Positions 1 through 7,578 of a stretch of 64,000 bases of DNA are shown in pieces (positions within the stretch are counted from its first letter, which is position 1; each line of letters starts with the position of its first letter). The translations under genes and the position numbers were made by a program. The notes beneath the pieces are model-generated. The model saw nothing but the letters and a program-made list of their open reading frames with translations, made no database searches and was not told the DNA's origin. This DNA is from DASSUW01 sp963774155 (GTDB taxonomy: Bacteria; Actinomycetota; Thermoleophilia; Solirubrobacterales; Solirubrobacteraceae), in the NCBI GenBank assembly GCA_963774155.1, contig CAVZDW010000012.1, forward strand, positions 558,001-622,000, read 5' to 3'.

Positions 1-669
1 GTGTCCGAGGCCGTGGCCCACGGGCTGCCGTTCGCGCAGCCGCGCGGCCTCAAGAAGCTGATCCGCAACGCGCTCGCGCGTCGCATGCCGGTCATGGCCG
101 ACCTCGGCGGCGAGGCCCGCACGCTGGCCTTCGTCGGCGCCGGCGGCTCCGGCAAGACGTCCGCGGCCGAGCGCCTGGCCACGGCCTACGCCCGCGCCGA
201 CGCCGATGTGGTCGTCGTGTCGCTGCGCTCGATGGACGGCGGCAGCGGCCTCGCCTCGCGACTCGAGCCGCTCGGCGTCTCCGTCGTCGCCGCCGACACC
301 GCAGAGCAGGCCGCCCGTCGCCTGCGCGGTCGCGACGTGGCGCTGACCATCGTCGACGCCCCGTCCGCCGGCCCGGCCGACAAGGCTGCCGTGACGCGCA
401 TCGCGGAGGACCTCAAGACGCTCGCCGTCAACGAGGTGCACCTCGCGCTGCCGGCCACGCTCAGCGCGGCCGCCGCCGACGAGCTGGCCGCCGCCCTGGC
501 CCCGCTCGGCATCACCCACGTCGCCCTGACCCACACCGACCAGACGCTCCGTCCCGGCGCCGCGGTCGAGCTGGCCATCACGGGCCGCCACGCCCTGTCC
601 TACGTCAGCACGCGCGAGGAGATCGCGCCGGCCGACACCGACATCCTGGCCAAGCAGCTCCTGCCCTGA
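1..669 (+). CDS. flhF: FlhF-like flagellar SRP-type GTPase, C-terminal part (5' end outside window)
   Basis: The frame is open from base 1, so this is probably the end of a longer gene; FlhF proteins usually exceed 350 residues and only 222 are visible. The visible part looks like an SRP54-type G domain: Walker A GAGGSGKTS at residues 46-53, a DAPSAG motif at 119-124 where DTAG is usual, and THTD at 177-180 in the position of TKxD. FlhF directs flagellar placement and assembly at the membrane. The downstream PilZ, flagellin and glycosylation genes support a flagellar role. The degenerate G3 and G4 motifs leave some doubt about GTPase activity. The GTG at base 1 may be an internal codon. Confidence 0.72.
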   Translation: MSEAVAHGLPFAQPRGLKKLIRNALARRMPVMADLGGEARTLAFVGAGGSGKTSAAERLATAYARADADVVVVSLRSMDGGSGLASRLEPLGVSVVAADTAEQAARRLRGRDVALTIVDAPSAGPADKAAVTRIAEDLKTLAVNEVHLALPATLSAAAADELAAALAPLGITHVALTHTDQTLRPGAAVELAITGRHALSYVSTREEIAPADTDILAKQLLP

Positions 670-676
670 TCGAATC

Positions 677-1306
677 ATGGCCGCTGTGACCGCTCCCGCC
701 ACCCCGTCGCTCGCCACGGGCGAGCACGTCCAGATCAACCTCCCGCACATCGGGCTGCTTCCCGCGACCATCGAGTCGTGCAGCCCGGGCGCGGTCGTGG
801 TGACGCTGGCGGTCGAGGACGAGCGGGTCAAGCGGCTCGACGGGGCCGAGGTCGCGGTCGAGCACGCCACCGGGCGCGGGATCAACCGCTTCGGCGGGAC
901 GCTCCGGCTCGACCCGAGCCGGCCGGCGCAGCTCCGCATCGAGCTCCAGGGCGAGGCCGAGCGCATCCAGCGCCGCGGCTGGGCCCGCATCGAGGCCACG
1001 CTCAAGGTCACGGTGAAGGGCGTCGACGAGCCGGTCGGCGGCGAGACCGTGACGCTGAACATCTCCGGCGGCGGAGTCCTGGTCAAGGACCCGTGGAACA
1101 TGCCGCTGGGCATCGACGTCCGCGTCGAGATCGAGGTCGAGGCCGGCTCCGCGCCGATCACGGCGCTCGGCCGCGTCGTGCGCGAGCCCGCGCGCGACCA
1201 GAAGGGCATCCGCATCGACTCCATCGCGCGCGACGACGAGGAGCGCCTCGTGCGCCTCGTCCGTGAGCGTGAGCTCGCCGCCCTCCGCATGTCGAGGGGC
1301 CGATGA
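677..1306 (+). CDS. PilZ-domain protein, YcgR-like c-di-GMP receptor
   Basis: This 209-residue soluble protein has an N-terminal YcgR-like beta-rich half (about residues 10-90) and a C-terminal PilZ domain. Both c-di-GMP binding signatures are visible: RRGWAR at 99-104 (RxxxR) and NISGGG at 128-133 (N/DxSxxG). Proteins of this layout bind c-di-GMP and slow or steer the flagellar motor. It lies 7 bases after the flhF-like gene and overlaps the next gene by ATGA, so the three are probably co-transcribed. The flagellar context supports a motility brake role, which is inference. Confidence 0.85.
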   Translation: MAAVTAPATPSLATGEHVQINLPHIGLLPATIESCSPGAVVVTLAVEDERVKRLDGAEVAVEHATGRGINRFGGTLRLDPSRPAQLRIELQGEAERIQRRGWARIEATLKVTVKGVDEPVGGETVTLNISGGGVLVKDPWNMPLGIDVRVEIEVEAGSAPITALGRVVREPARDQKGIRIDSIARDDEERLVRLVRERELAALRMSRGR

Positions 1307-1683
1307 GCAAGAAGAAGGAAAAGAAGGGCGCCGCCCCGGCCTCCGACGGGATCTCCGTCGCCGCCCACCCGCGCGCCCGCGCCTCCATCCGCCGCACCCG
1401 CGCCCGCGTCGCCCTGATCGCGTTCGCGCTCGTGCTCTTCATCTCTCTCAAGGCCGGCGTGCCGGGCCAGGAGGCGGCGCTCCGCGCGCTCGTCGCCGGG
1501 CTGATCGGCAACCTCGTCGCCTGGGCGTGCGCGCTCGGCGTCTGGAAGGCGCTCGTCCTCGCCGAGATCAAGGCCGCGCACGACGCGCATCTCGCGCGTC
1601 AGCGAGCGCGCGCCGAGGCCGTTGCCGAGATGGCCGCGTCCGAGCAGAAGGCTCGCGCCGCGAAGGCCGCCGCAGGCGTCTGA
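1303..1683 (+). CDS. Small membrane protein with two TM segments in the flagellar operon
   Basis: This is a 126-residue protein of unknown family. A basic N-terminus (MSKKKEKKG) precedes two likely membrane helices, near residues 43-54 and 62-84. A charged, alanine-rich C-terminal tail (residues 90-126) is probably helical or coiled coil. It starts with an ATGA overlap on the PilZ gene, so translation is likely coupled. No catalytic motif is visible. A role in anchoring or modulating the flagellar apparatus is only suggested by position. Confidence 0.7.
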   Translation: MSKKKEKKGAAPASDGISVAAHPRARASIRRTRARVALIAFALVLFISLKAGVPGQEAALRALVAGLIGNLVAWACALGVWKALVLAEIKAAHDAHLARQRARAEAVAEMAASEQKARAAKAAAGV

Positions 1684-1694
1684 GGCGCTGAGCC

Positions 1695-1886
1695 TTGTAC
1701 GACCGGATCGAACCGATCGGGCCGGACCGTCGAGTCCAGTCCGTCGAGCTGACGATCCTCACCCCGCTGGAGCGCGAGCGGGAGAAGGAGCGCCGCGAGC
1801 GCGAGCGCCGGCGGCGCGAGAAGGCCTCAAAGGGCCCGCGCAAGCCCGCTCCGCCGGCCTCCGGCGGGATCGACATCCGCGTCTGA
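1695..1886 (+). CDS. Small highly charged protein upstream of the flagellins
   Basis: This is a possible 63-residue protein starting at TTG 1695, 11 bases after the preceding gene. The N-terminal third (MYDRIEPIGPDRRVQSVEL) looks structured, and the middle is an uninterrupted Arg/Glu helix rich in RERE repeats. The TTG start and weak ribosome binding site make the start uncertain. I do not recognise the family. It ends 44 bases before the first sigma-28 promoter and probably closes the upstream operon. Confidence 0.5.
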   Translation: MYDRIEPIGPDRRVQSVELTILTPLEREREKERRERERRRREKASKGPRKPAPPASGGIDIRV

Positions 1887-1930
1887 TCCCGCGTTCTCCC
1901 GCCGTTCGTCGAGGCGGAGAAAAGTTTCCT

Positions 1931-1957
1931 CAAGTCCTCGTGATCGAGGCCGATCAC
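1931..1957 (+). promoter_or_regulatory. Sigma-28 (FliA-type) promoter of flagellin 1
   Basis: The -35 element TCAA (1931-1934) is 15 bases from the -10 element GCCGATCA (1950-1957), close to the enterobacterial FliA consensus TAAA-N15-GCCGATAA. It lies about 70 bases before the flagellin start, leaving a leader with a good AAGGAG ribosome binding site. Confidence 0.82.
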
Positions 1958-2027
1958 TCCGGTTGTAAGAAGGGGTGACAAGGAGTCGCCCCGGCCTATC
2001 AACCAAAATCATCAAGGAGAGATGATC

Positions 2028-2858
2028 ATGGGCCTTCGTATCCAGAACAACGTTGAGGCGTTCAACGCTCACCGTCAGCTCACCAACACCGCGGCCAAGG
2101 CCGCCAAGTCGATGGAGAAGCTGTCGTCGGGCTACCGCATCAACCGCGCGGCCGATGACGCCGCCGGCCTCGCCATCAGCGAGAAGATGCGTGCGCAGAT
2201 TGGCGGTCTCGCCCAGGCTCAGCGCAACGCGCAGGACGGCGTTTCGCTCGTGCAGACGGCTGAGGGCGCCCTCAACGAGGTGCACTCCATGCTGCAGCGT
2301 GTGCGTGACCTGAAGGTGCAGTACTCGAACGGCACGCTCGACACCGACGACAAGGCGGCGATCGTGTCTGAGGTCAAGGCGCTCGCCTCGGAGATCACCG
2401 AGATCCGCGGCAAGACCGAGTTCAACGGCATCAACCTGCTCGACGGCACCGGCGGCAGCGCCGGCACCATCTCGTTCCAGGTCGGCGCCAACGGCAGCGA
2501 GACGATCTCCGTGGTGACGAAGGACGTCGCCGGCGCCTCTGGCACCGGTGCGCTCGACGCCGTCACCGACACGGCGACGTGGGAGGCCATCGACCTGGCT
2601 GCCATCGACACCGCGATCAACAACGTGTCGACGATTCGCTCGGACTTCGGTGCCGTCCAGAACCGTCTGGAGCACCGTCTCACGAACCTTGCGACGTACC
2701 AGGAGAACCTGGTCGCGTCCGAGAGCCGGATTCGCGACGTGGACATGGCCAGCGAGATGGTCCATTTCACGAAGCTCGGGATCCTGCAGCAGGCCGGCAC
2801 GAGCATGCTCGCGCAGGCCAACCAGGCCCCGCAGAACGTTCTTTCGCTTCTGCGTTAG
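2028..2858 (+). CDS. fliC: Flagellin 1
   Basis: This is a 276-residue short flagellin made almost entirely of the conserved D0/D1 coiled-coil domains. The N-terminus begins MGLRIQNNVEAFNAHR, with the conserved SSGYRINRAADDAAGLAISEKM segment near residues 40-60. The C-terminus carries the SRIRDVDMASEM and QAGTSMLAQANQ motifs. The central variable part is small and rich in Ser/Thr/Gly (about residues 140-190), where O-linked glycan could sit. ATG 2028 is preferred over ATG 2022 because AAGGAG at 2014-2019 is 8 bases away and the next flagellin starts identically. A sigma-28 promoter precedes it and a hairpin terminator follows. Confidence 0.96.
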   Translation: MGLRIQNNVEAFNAHRQLTNTAAKAAKSMEKLSSGYRINRAADDAAGLAISEKMRAQIGGLAQAQRNAQDGVSLVQTAEGALNEVHSMLQRVRDLKVQYSNGTLDTDDKAAIVSEVKALASEITEIRGKTEFNGINLLDGTGGSAGTISFQVGANGSETISVVTKDVAGASGTGALDAVTDTATWEAIDLAAIDTAINNVSTIRSDFGAVQNRLEHRLTNLATYQENLVASESRIRDVDMASEMVHFTKLGILQQAGTSMLAQANQAPQNVLSLLR

Positions 2859-2894
2859 TAGGGCCCTACATAACCCCACCGAGGGACGGATCGC

Positions 2895-2920
2895 AACGGG
2901 CAGCCTCACGGCTGCCCGTT
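2895..2920 (+). terminator. Intrinsic terminator after flagellin 1
   Basis: A perfect 11-bp stem (AACGGGCAGCC, 2895-2905, with its complement at 2910-2920) closes a TCAC loop and is followed by GTCGTT. The T tract is short, as is common in high-GC actinobacteria. It separates the two flagellin transcription units. Confidence 0.8.
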
Positions 2921-2925
2921 GTCGT

Positions 2926-2952
2926 TAAAGGTCCGGTGTTTGCGGCCGATCA
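2926..2952 (+). promoter_or_regulatory. Sigma-28 promoter of flagellin 2
   Basis: TAAA (2926-2929) and GCCGATCA (2945-2952) are separated by exactly 15 bases, the best FliA match in the window. It begins 5 bases after the terminator stem of flagellin 1. Confidence 0.9.
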
Positions 2953-2974
2953 ACGGGGCGCATCCGTCTTCCAA

Positions 2975-2989
2975 GGAGGGAGTCCTCCC
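2975..2989 (+). promoter_or_regulatory. Ribosome binding site of flagellin 2 inside a hairpin
   Basis: AAGGAGG is the only good Shine-Dalgarno sequence before ATG 2991. GGAGGG (2975-2980) pairs perfectly with CCTCCC (2984-2989) across a 3-base AGT loop. Folding would hide the ribosome binding site. Flagellin 1 has no such hairpin. Confidence 0.55.
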
Positions 2990-2990
2990 A

Positions 2991-3824
2991 ATGGGTCTTC
3001 GCATCCAAAATAACGTCGAGGCGTTCAACGCCCACCGTCAGCTGTCGACCACGGCCTCAAAGGCCGCCAAGTCGATGGAGAAGCTTTCATCCGGTTACCG
3101 GATCAACCGTGCGGCCGATGACGCCGCCGGGCTCGCCATCTCCGAGAAGATGCGCGCGCAGATCGGTGGCCTGGCTCAGGCGCAGCGCAACGCGCAGGAC
3201 GGCGTCTCGCTCGTGCAGACCGCGGAGGGTGCCCTCAACGAGGTCCACTCGATGCTCCAGCGCGTCCGTGACCTGAAGGTGCAGTACGCCAACGGCACGC
3301 TCGACACCGACGACAAGACCGCGGTCGTGTCCGAGGTCAAGCAGCTCGCGTCGGAGATCAAGGAGATCTCCACCAAGACCGAGTTCAACGGCATCAACCT
3401 GCTCGACGGCACCGGCGGCAGCGCCGGCACCATCTCGTTCCAGGTCGGCGCCAACGGCAACGAGACGATCTCCGTGTCGACGCGTGACATCGCCGGCGCC
3501 TCCGGCACCGCCGCGATCGACGACGTCGCCGACACCGCGACGTGGGAGGCCGTGTCGATCGCGAACATCGACACCGCCATCAACAACATCTCGTCGCTGC
3601 GCTCCGAGTTCGGCGCGGTCCAGAACCGCCTCGAGCACCGCCTCACGCACCTCGCGACCTACCAGGAGAACCTGGTCGCGTCCGAGAGCCGCATCCGCGA
3701 CGTGGACATGGCCAAGGAGATGGTCGACTTCACGAAGCTCGGGATCCTGCAGCAGGCCGGCACGAGCATGCTGGCGCAGGCCAACTCGAACCCGCAGAAC
3801 GTCCTCACGCTGCTCCGCGGCTAA
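2991..3824 (+). CDS. fliC: Flagellin 2
   Basis: This 277-residue flagellin is a close tandem paralogue of the preceding one: the first 18 residues are nearly identical and the domain layout is the same. It differs mainly in the central Ser/Thr-rich stretch and near the end (SNPQNVLTLLRG). It is secreted by the flagellar type III apparatus and polymerises into the filament. ATG 2991 is chosen by alignment with flagellin 1; a longer GTG reading back to 2919 would run through the sigma-28 promoter. The ribosome binding site can fold into a hairpin, so output of the two flagellins may differ. A terminator follows. Confidence 0.96.
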   Translation: MGLRIQNNVEAFNAHRQLSTTASKAAKSMEKLSSGYRINRAADDAAGLAISEKMRAQIGGLAQAQRNAQDGVSLVQTAEGALNEVHSMLQRVRDLKVQYANGTLDTDDKTAVVSEVKQLASEIKEISTKTEFNGINLLDGTGGSAGTISFQVGANGNETISVSTRDIAGASGTAAIDDVADTATWEAVSIANIDTAINNISSLRSEFGAVQNRLEHRLTHLATYQENLVASESRIRDVDMAKEMVDFTKLGILQQAGTSMLAQANSNPQNVLTLLRG

Positions 3825-3844
3825 GACGTACTCGCTTGACGCAC

Positions 3845-3868
3845 ACGGGCGGCCCTCGGGCCGCCCGT
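3845..3868 (+). terminator. Intrinsic terminator after flagellin 2
   Basis: The 11-bp perfect stem ACGGGCGGCCC (3845-3855) pairs with 3858-3868 across a 2-base loop and is followed by CGTCGTT. The layout of stem, then GTCGTT, then sigma-28 promoter repeats that found after flagellin 1. Confidence 0.8.
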
Positions 3869-3890
3869 CGTCGTTAAACCCCGGCCACGT

Positions 3891-3917
3891 TCAAGGCCCG
3901 CGGACGAGGGCCGATGA
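3891..3917 (+). promoter_or_regulatory. Sigma-28 promoter of the first glycosyltransferase pair
   Basis: TCAA (3891-3894) lies 15 bases before GCCGATGA (3910-3917). The start codon ATG 3925 is only 7 bases past the -10 element, so the transcript is probably leaderless. Confidence 0.75.
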
Positions 3918-3924
3918 ACCGGGC

Positions 3925-4689
3925 ATGTCCGTCCTCGCCGTGGTTCCCGCGTGCCTGCGTTCGCCGCAGGACGCCGAGCTGCTCGGCCGCTGCCTCGTCT
4001 CGCTCTGGCGCACCGCGCCGGGCGTGCCCGCGATCGTGGTCGACGCCTCGCCGGGCGGCCACGGCGGTGAGCTCGCCGCCGTCTGCGCCGAGCTCGGCTA
4101 CGAGCTTCTGTGCCTGCCCCGGTCCGCCTCGTTCGCCGCGGCGGCCAACGCGGGCCTGGCCATCGCCGAGGGCGCGGGGATCGACGCCGTCGTCCTCCAC
4201 CACGACGTCGAGCTGATCGAGCCGGGCTGGCTCGAGGCGCTGCTCGACGCCGACGGCGTGATCGCGGGCGGCCGGCTGCTGTTCCCCGAGGGGACGCTCC
4301 AGCACTGCGGCTATCTGTACTCCCAGCTGCTCGGGCGCTTCGAGCCGCGACTGCTGCTCGGCCCCGCCGACCTGCCCGCGAGCCTCGAGCCCGCCGTCTG
4401 CCCGGTCGGCTCGGCCTTCACCCTGATCCGTCACGACGCGCTGGTCGCCCTCGGCGGCTACGACGAGGGCTTCGAGCTCGGCGGCGAGGACCTCGACCTC
4501 TGCCTGCGCGCGTTCGCGGCCGGCGGCACGTGCGTGTACGAGCCGCGCGCCGTCGCCATCCACCACAACGTCACGTGGCGCAACGTCCGCGACGCCGATC
4601 GCGAGCGCCTCCAGGCCGCCTCGTACGAGCGGCTGATGGAGCGCTTCGACGATTCCGCGCGGCGTCCGTTCGCGCTGGGGGCGGCGTGA
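3925..4689 (+). CDS. GT2-family glycosyltransferase (pair A)
   Basis: This 254-residue GT-A fold protein is likely to transfer sugar onto flagellin or a glycan intermediate. It resembles the enzyme at 5735-6535 throughout: both begin with a CxxxxLRxPQD-type segment and share CLVSLW, a CPVxxAxxLIRH block and a GYDxxF...EDxDxCLR acceptor-region motif near residues 170-200. The usual DDGS nucleotide motif is DASPGG here, and the DxD-like NADVE of the paralogue is HHDVE, so its donor site is diverged. No Shine-Dalgarno is visible, which fits leaderless expression from the adjacent sigma-28 promoter. It overlaps the next gene by GTGA. Confidence 0.85.
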   Translation: MSVLAVVPACLRSPQDAELLGRCLVSLWRTAPGVPAIVVDASPGGHGGELAAVCAELGYELLCLPRSASFAAAANAGLAIAEGAGIDAVVLHHDVELIEPGWLEALLDADGVIAGGRLLFPEGTLQHCGYLYSQLLGRFEPRLLLGPADLPASLEPAVCPVGSAFTLIRHDALVALGGYDEGFELGGEDLDLCLRAFAAGGTCVYEPRAVAIHHNVTWRNVRDADRERLQAASYERLMERFDDSARRPFALGAA

Positions 4690-5717
4690 ACGCCCTCTTC
4701 GCCGGCGTCGGCAGCAGCGGCGTCTGCTGGTACCGCTGCGCGCTTCCCGCCACCGCGCTCGGCGCGGACTGGCTCGGCGTCGCCGGCGAGCCGGGCTCGC
4801 TGCGCCGCGTCACCGGCGCGTGGGACCTGGCGCTCGACGAGGACTCCTGGTTCGACTACGACGTCGTCGTCCTCCAGCTCGTGCACGGCGCCGGCTGGCT
4901 GAAGCGCATCGCCGAGCTGCAGGAGGCCGGCGTGACCGTCCTGTACGAGATCGACGACGACCTGCGCGCCGTGGCCGCCGAGCCGGGACACGAGTTCGCC
5001 CGCCTGTTCCCGCCGCAGCGCCTGCGCGCCCACGAGGCCGCCATGCGCGCGAGCGACGGCCTCATCTGCTCGACGCCCGGCCTGGCCGAGCGCCTCGCCG
5101 AGTTCAACGAGGTCCGGCACGTGTGCGAGATCGGCATCGACCTCGCCCGCTACCCCTACCCGCTCCCGCAGCGCGAGACGGTGACGTTCGGCTGGGCCGG
5201 CGGCACCGGGCACGAGCGGGCCATGCGCCCGTGGCTGCGGTCCGTCGCCGACGTGCTCGAGGCGCGGCCCCATACCCGCTTCTGCTCGGTCGGCCAGCCG
5301 TTCGGGAACCAGCTCGCCGAGCGCTTCGGGGCCGAGCGGTCGAGCGCGATCCCGTTCGCCGCGCTCGACACCTATCCCGCCGCCATGGCGGCCTTCGACG
5401 TCGCGCTGGCCCCCGCCGCGCGCTCGCCGTACTTCGCCGCGAAGAGCGACCTGCGGTTCCTCGAGGCGGCCGCGCTCGGGCTCCCGGTCATCGCCGACCC
5501 GATCGTCTACCCGACGATCGTCGACGGCGAGACCGGCCTGCACGCGACCACGCCGGAGGAGGCGCGCGAGGCGATGCTCACGCTCGCCGACGATCCCGCT
5601 CTGCGCCACCGGCTGGGCGCCGCGGCGCGCTCGTACGTCGAGCGCGGACGCACCGCAGAAGTGGCCGCGAGGCAGTGGGAAACGGTTCTGACGCCGTCCC
5701 TCAAGATCGCCGCCTAG
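4686..5717 (+). CDS. GT-B-fold glycosyltransferase (pair A)
   Basis: This 343-residue GT-B (GT1/GT4-like) protein starts at GTG 4686, overlapping the stop of the GT2 gene. Visible features are an N-terminal WYRCALPATALG segment near residues 15-26, TVLYEIDDD near 90, FGWAGGTGHERAMRPW near 160-175 and a C-terminal donor-binding LRFLEAAALGLPVIAD block near 255-270. It is a clear paralogue of 6532-7578. Coupled translation with the GT2 suggests that the two act in sequence on the same glycan. A role on flagellin is inferred from the sigma-28 promoter and neighbours. Confidence 0.85.
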   Translation: MNALFAGVGSSGVCWYRCALPATALGADWLGVAGEPGSLRRVTGAWDLALDEDSWFDYDVVVLQLVHGAGWLKRIAELQEAGVTVLYEIDDDLRAVAAEPGHEFARLFPPQRLRAHEAAMRASDGLICSTPGLAERLAEFNEVRHVCEIGIDLARYPYPLPQRETVTFGWAGGTGHERAMRPWLRSVADVLEARPHTRFCSVGQPFGNQLAERFGAERSSAIPFAALDTYPAAMAAFDVALAPAARSPYFAAKSDLRFLEAAALGLPVIADPIVYPTIVDGETGLHATTPEEAREAMLTLADDPALRHRLGAAARSYVERGRTAEVAARQWETVLTPSLKIAA

Positions 5718-5727
5718 CGGTCGATTG
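5701..5727 (+). promoter_or_regulatory. Weak sigma-28-like promoter of the second glycosyltransferase pair
   Basis: TCAA (5701-5704) and GTCGATTG (5720-5727) are 15 bases apart, and the -10 ends exactly 7 bases before ATG 5735. That is the same geometry as the promoter at 3891-3917. The -10 match is weaker (GTCGATTG against GCCGATNA), and the site lies over the end of the preceding gene. Confidence 0.5.
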
Positions 5728-5734
5728 CGAGGAT

Positions 5735-6535
5735 ATGACCGTCCCGAGCGCACCGCTGTGCGTGATTCCGACGTACCTGCGCCGCCCGCAGGACCTCGAC
5801 CTGCTCGTCCGCTGCCTCGTGTCGCTGTGGACCACGGCGCCCGACGCCGGCGTGCTCGTCGTCGATGACGGCAGCCCCGCCCGCGAGCTCGTCGCGCAGA
5901 TGGCCGTCGCCGTCGAGGAGCTCGGCTACGAGCTCGTCGCCAAGGACGAGAACGAGGGCTTCTCGCGCACGGTCAACGTCGGGCTCCAGCGCGCGCTGGA
6001 CACGGGCCGCGACGCGGTCCTCGTCAACGCCGACGTCGAGTTCCACGAGGCCGGCTGGCTCGACCGCATGGTCGCCCGCACCGACACGCAAGGCCGCCCG
6101 GCCGCCGTGGTCGGCGCCCGGCTCCTGTACCCCAACGGGTCGATCCAGCACGCCGGTGTCTTCTTCTCTCCCCGCACGCGCGCGTTCTGGCATCGCTGCC
6201 AGTACGGCCCGGCGAACCTGCCCGAGGCGCTCACCCCGGTGCTCTGCCCGGTGACCGGCGCCCTCCAGCTCATCCGCCACGAGACGCTCGAGGCCGTCGG
6301 CATCTACGACCCGGCGTTCCGCATGGCGCACGAGGACATGGACTACTGCCTGCGCGTCTTCAAGTCGGGCCGCGAGTGCATCTACGAGCCCAGCGTCTGC
6401 GCGTTCCACCACGAGAGCGTCTTCCGCGGGCGCCCGACGCCCCAGATCGAGCGCTGGCAGGTCGACTCCTTCGCGCGCCTGCTCGAGAAGTGGGGCACGA
6501 CCGACTTCTCCAGCTTCACCCCGGCACTGGTATGA
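5735..6535 (+). CDS. GT2-family glycosyltransferase (pair B)
   Basis: This 266-residue GT2 enzyme has intact motifs: VVDDGSP near residue 39, NADVEFHEAGW near 97 as the DxD-like metal site, and EDMDYCLRVF near 201. It is the paralogue of 3925-4689, which has lost the canonical forms of the first two. ATG 5735 has no Shine-Dalgarno and sits 7 bases from a sigma-28-like -10 element. It overlaps the following GT-B gene by ATGA. Donor and acceptor sugars cannot be read from the sequence. Confidence 0.87.
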   Translation: MTVPSAPLCVIPTYLRRPQDLDLLVRCLVSLWTTAPDAGVLVVDDGSPARELVAQMAVAVEELGYELVAKDENEGFSRTVNVGLQRALDTGRDAVLVNADVEFHEAGWLDRMVARTDTQGRPAAVVGARLLYPNGSIQHAGVFFSPRTRAFWHRCQYGPANLPEALTPVLCPVTGALQLIRHETLEAVGIYDPAFRMAHEDMDYCLRVFKSGRECIYEPSVCAFHHESVFRGRPTPQIERWQVDSFARLLEKWGTTDFSSFTPALV

Positions 6536-7578
6536 GCGAGCTCCCCCGCACCCTCTTCATCGCGACCGGCAACGGCGCCGTCGCCTGGTACCGCTGCGCG
6601 CTGCCCGCGACCGTCCTCGGCTGCGAGTGGCTGAAGGTCAAGGGCGACCCTTCGGACCCCCGCATCCGTCACGGCAACACCGATCCGAGCATGACGCTCG
6701 ACGCCGTGCCCTCGTACGACGTCGTCGTCGTCCAGCAGGTCGCGGGGCCCAACTGGCTGAAGGCGATCCGCGAGTGGCAGCAGGCCGGCGTGACCGTCCT
6801 CTACGAGATCGACGACTGGCTCCACGGCGTCCGCCGTCTCCAGCACCACGCGAACGCGGCCAAGTTCGACAAGGCCACGGTGGAGACGTACGAGCTGTGC
6901 ATGCGGGCGGCCGACGGGCTCATCTGCTCGACCGAGTGGCTGGCCCAGCGCTACGCCTCGGTCAACCGCAACACGTGGGTGTGCCGCAACGGCATCGACC
7001 TCGTGCGGTACGACTTCTCGCGGCCGCAGCGCTCGCACGTGGGCATCGGCTGGGCCGGCGGCACCGGCCACGTCGTCGCGATGCGGCCGTGGGCCGCCGA
7101 GGTCGCCAAGGTCATGCGCGAGCGCCCGGACACGACCTTCACGAGCGTCGGGCAGCCGTTCGCCAAGTGGCTCGAGCCGGAGTTCGGCACGCGCACCTTG
7201 AGCATCCCGTTCGCGGGCCTCGAGGTCTACCCGGCGGCGATGCGGCACTTCGACATCGCGCTGGCACCGGCCGGCAAGGGCGACTTCTTCAAGGGCAAGA
7301 GCGACCTGCGGTGGCTCGAGGCCGCCGCGCTCGCGATGCCCTGCATCGCCGATCCCGACGTCTACCCGGACATCGAGCACGGCGTGACCGGGTTCCACGC
7401 GTCCACGCCGGCCGAGGCGGGTGCGATCCTGCGCGAGCTGATCGCCGACGCCGACCTGCGCGAGCGCGTCGGGAACGCGGCGTACGAGTACGTCGCCGAG
7501 CATCGCCGCGCGCAGGTCACCTCGCTCGCCTGGGCCGAGGCGCTGACCGAGGCCGTCGCGGAGCCCGTCGCCGCCTGA
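6532..7578 (+). CDS. GT-B-fold glycosyltransferase (pair B)
   Basis: This 348-residue GT-B enzyme is paralogous to 4686-5717, sharing WYRCALPAT, TVLYEIDD, IGWAGGTGH, SVGQPF and LRWLEAAALAMPCIADP blocks in the same order. The ATGA overlap with the upstream GT2 repeats the arrangement of pair A. The next gene starts at its stop (TGATG), so the operon runs on into the CHAP hydrolase. Confidence 0.87.
   Translation: MSELPRTLFIATGNGAVAWYRCALPATVLGCEWLKVKGDPSDPRIRHGNTDPSMTLDAVPSYDVVVVQQVAGPNWLKAIREWQQAGVTVLYEIDDWLHGVRRLQHHANAAKFDKATVETYELCMRAADGLICSTEWLAQRYASVNRNTWVCRNGIDLVRYDFSRPQRSHVGIGWAGGTGHVVAMRPWAAEVAKVMRERPDTTFTSVGQPFAKWLEPEFGTRTLSIPFAGLEVYPAAMRHFDIALAPAGKGDFFKGKSDLRWLEAAALAMPCIADPDVYPDIEHGVTGFHASTPAEAGAILRELIADADLRERVGNAAYEYVAEHRRAQVTSLAWAEALTEAVAEPVAA

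Noticed and set aside
1921..1957. AAAAGTTT (1921-1928) as the -35 part of the flagellin 1 promoter
   Set aside because: It resembles the extended TAAAGTTT element, but the spacer to GCCGATCA would be 21 bases rather than 11; TCAA at 1931 gives the correct 15-base spacing.
1827..2909. A 360-residue minus-strand frame opposite flagellin 1
   Set aside because: It mirrors a gene with clear flagellin domains and its own promoter and terminator; the antisense product has no recognisable domain.
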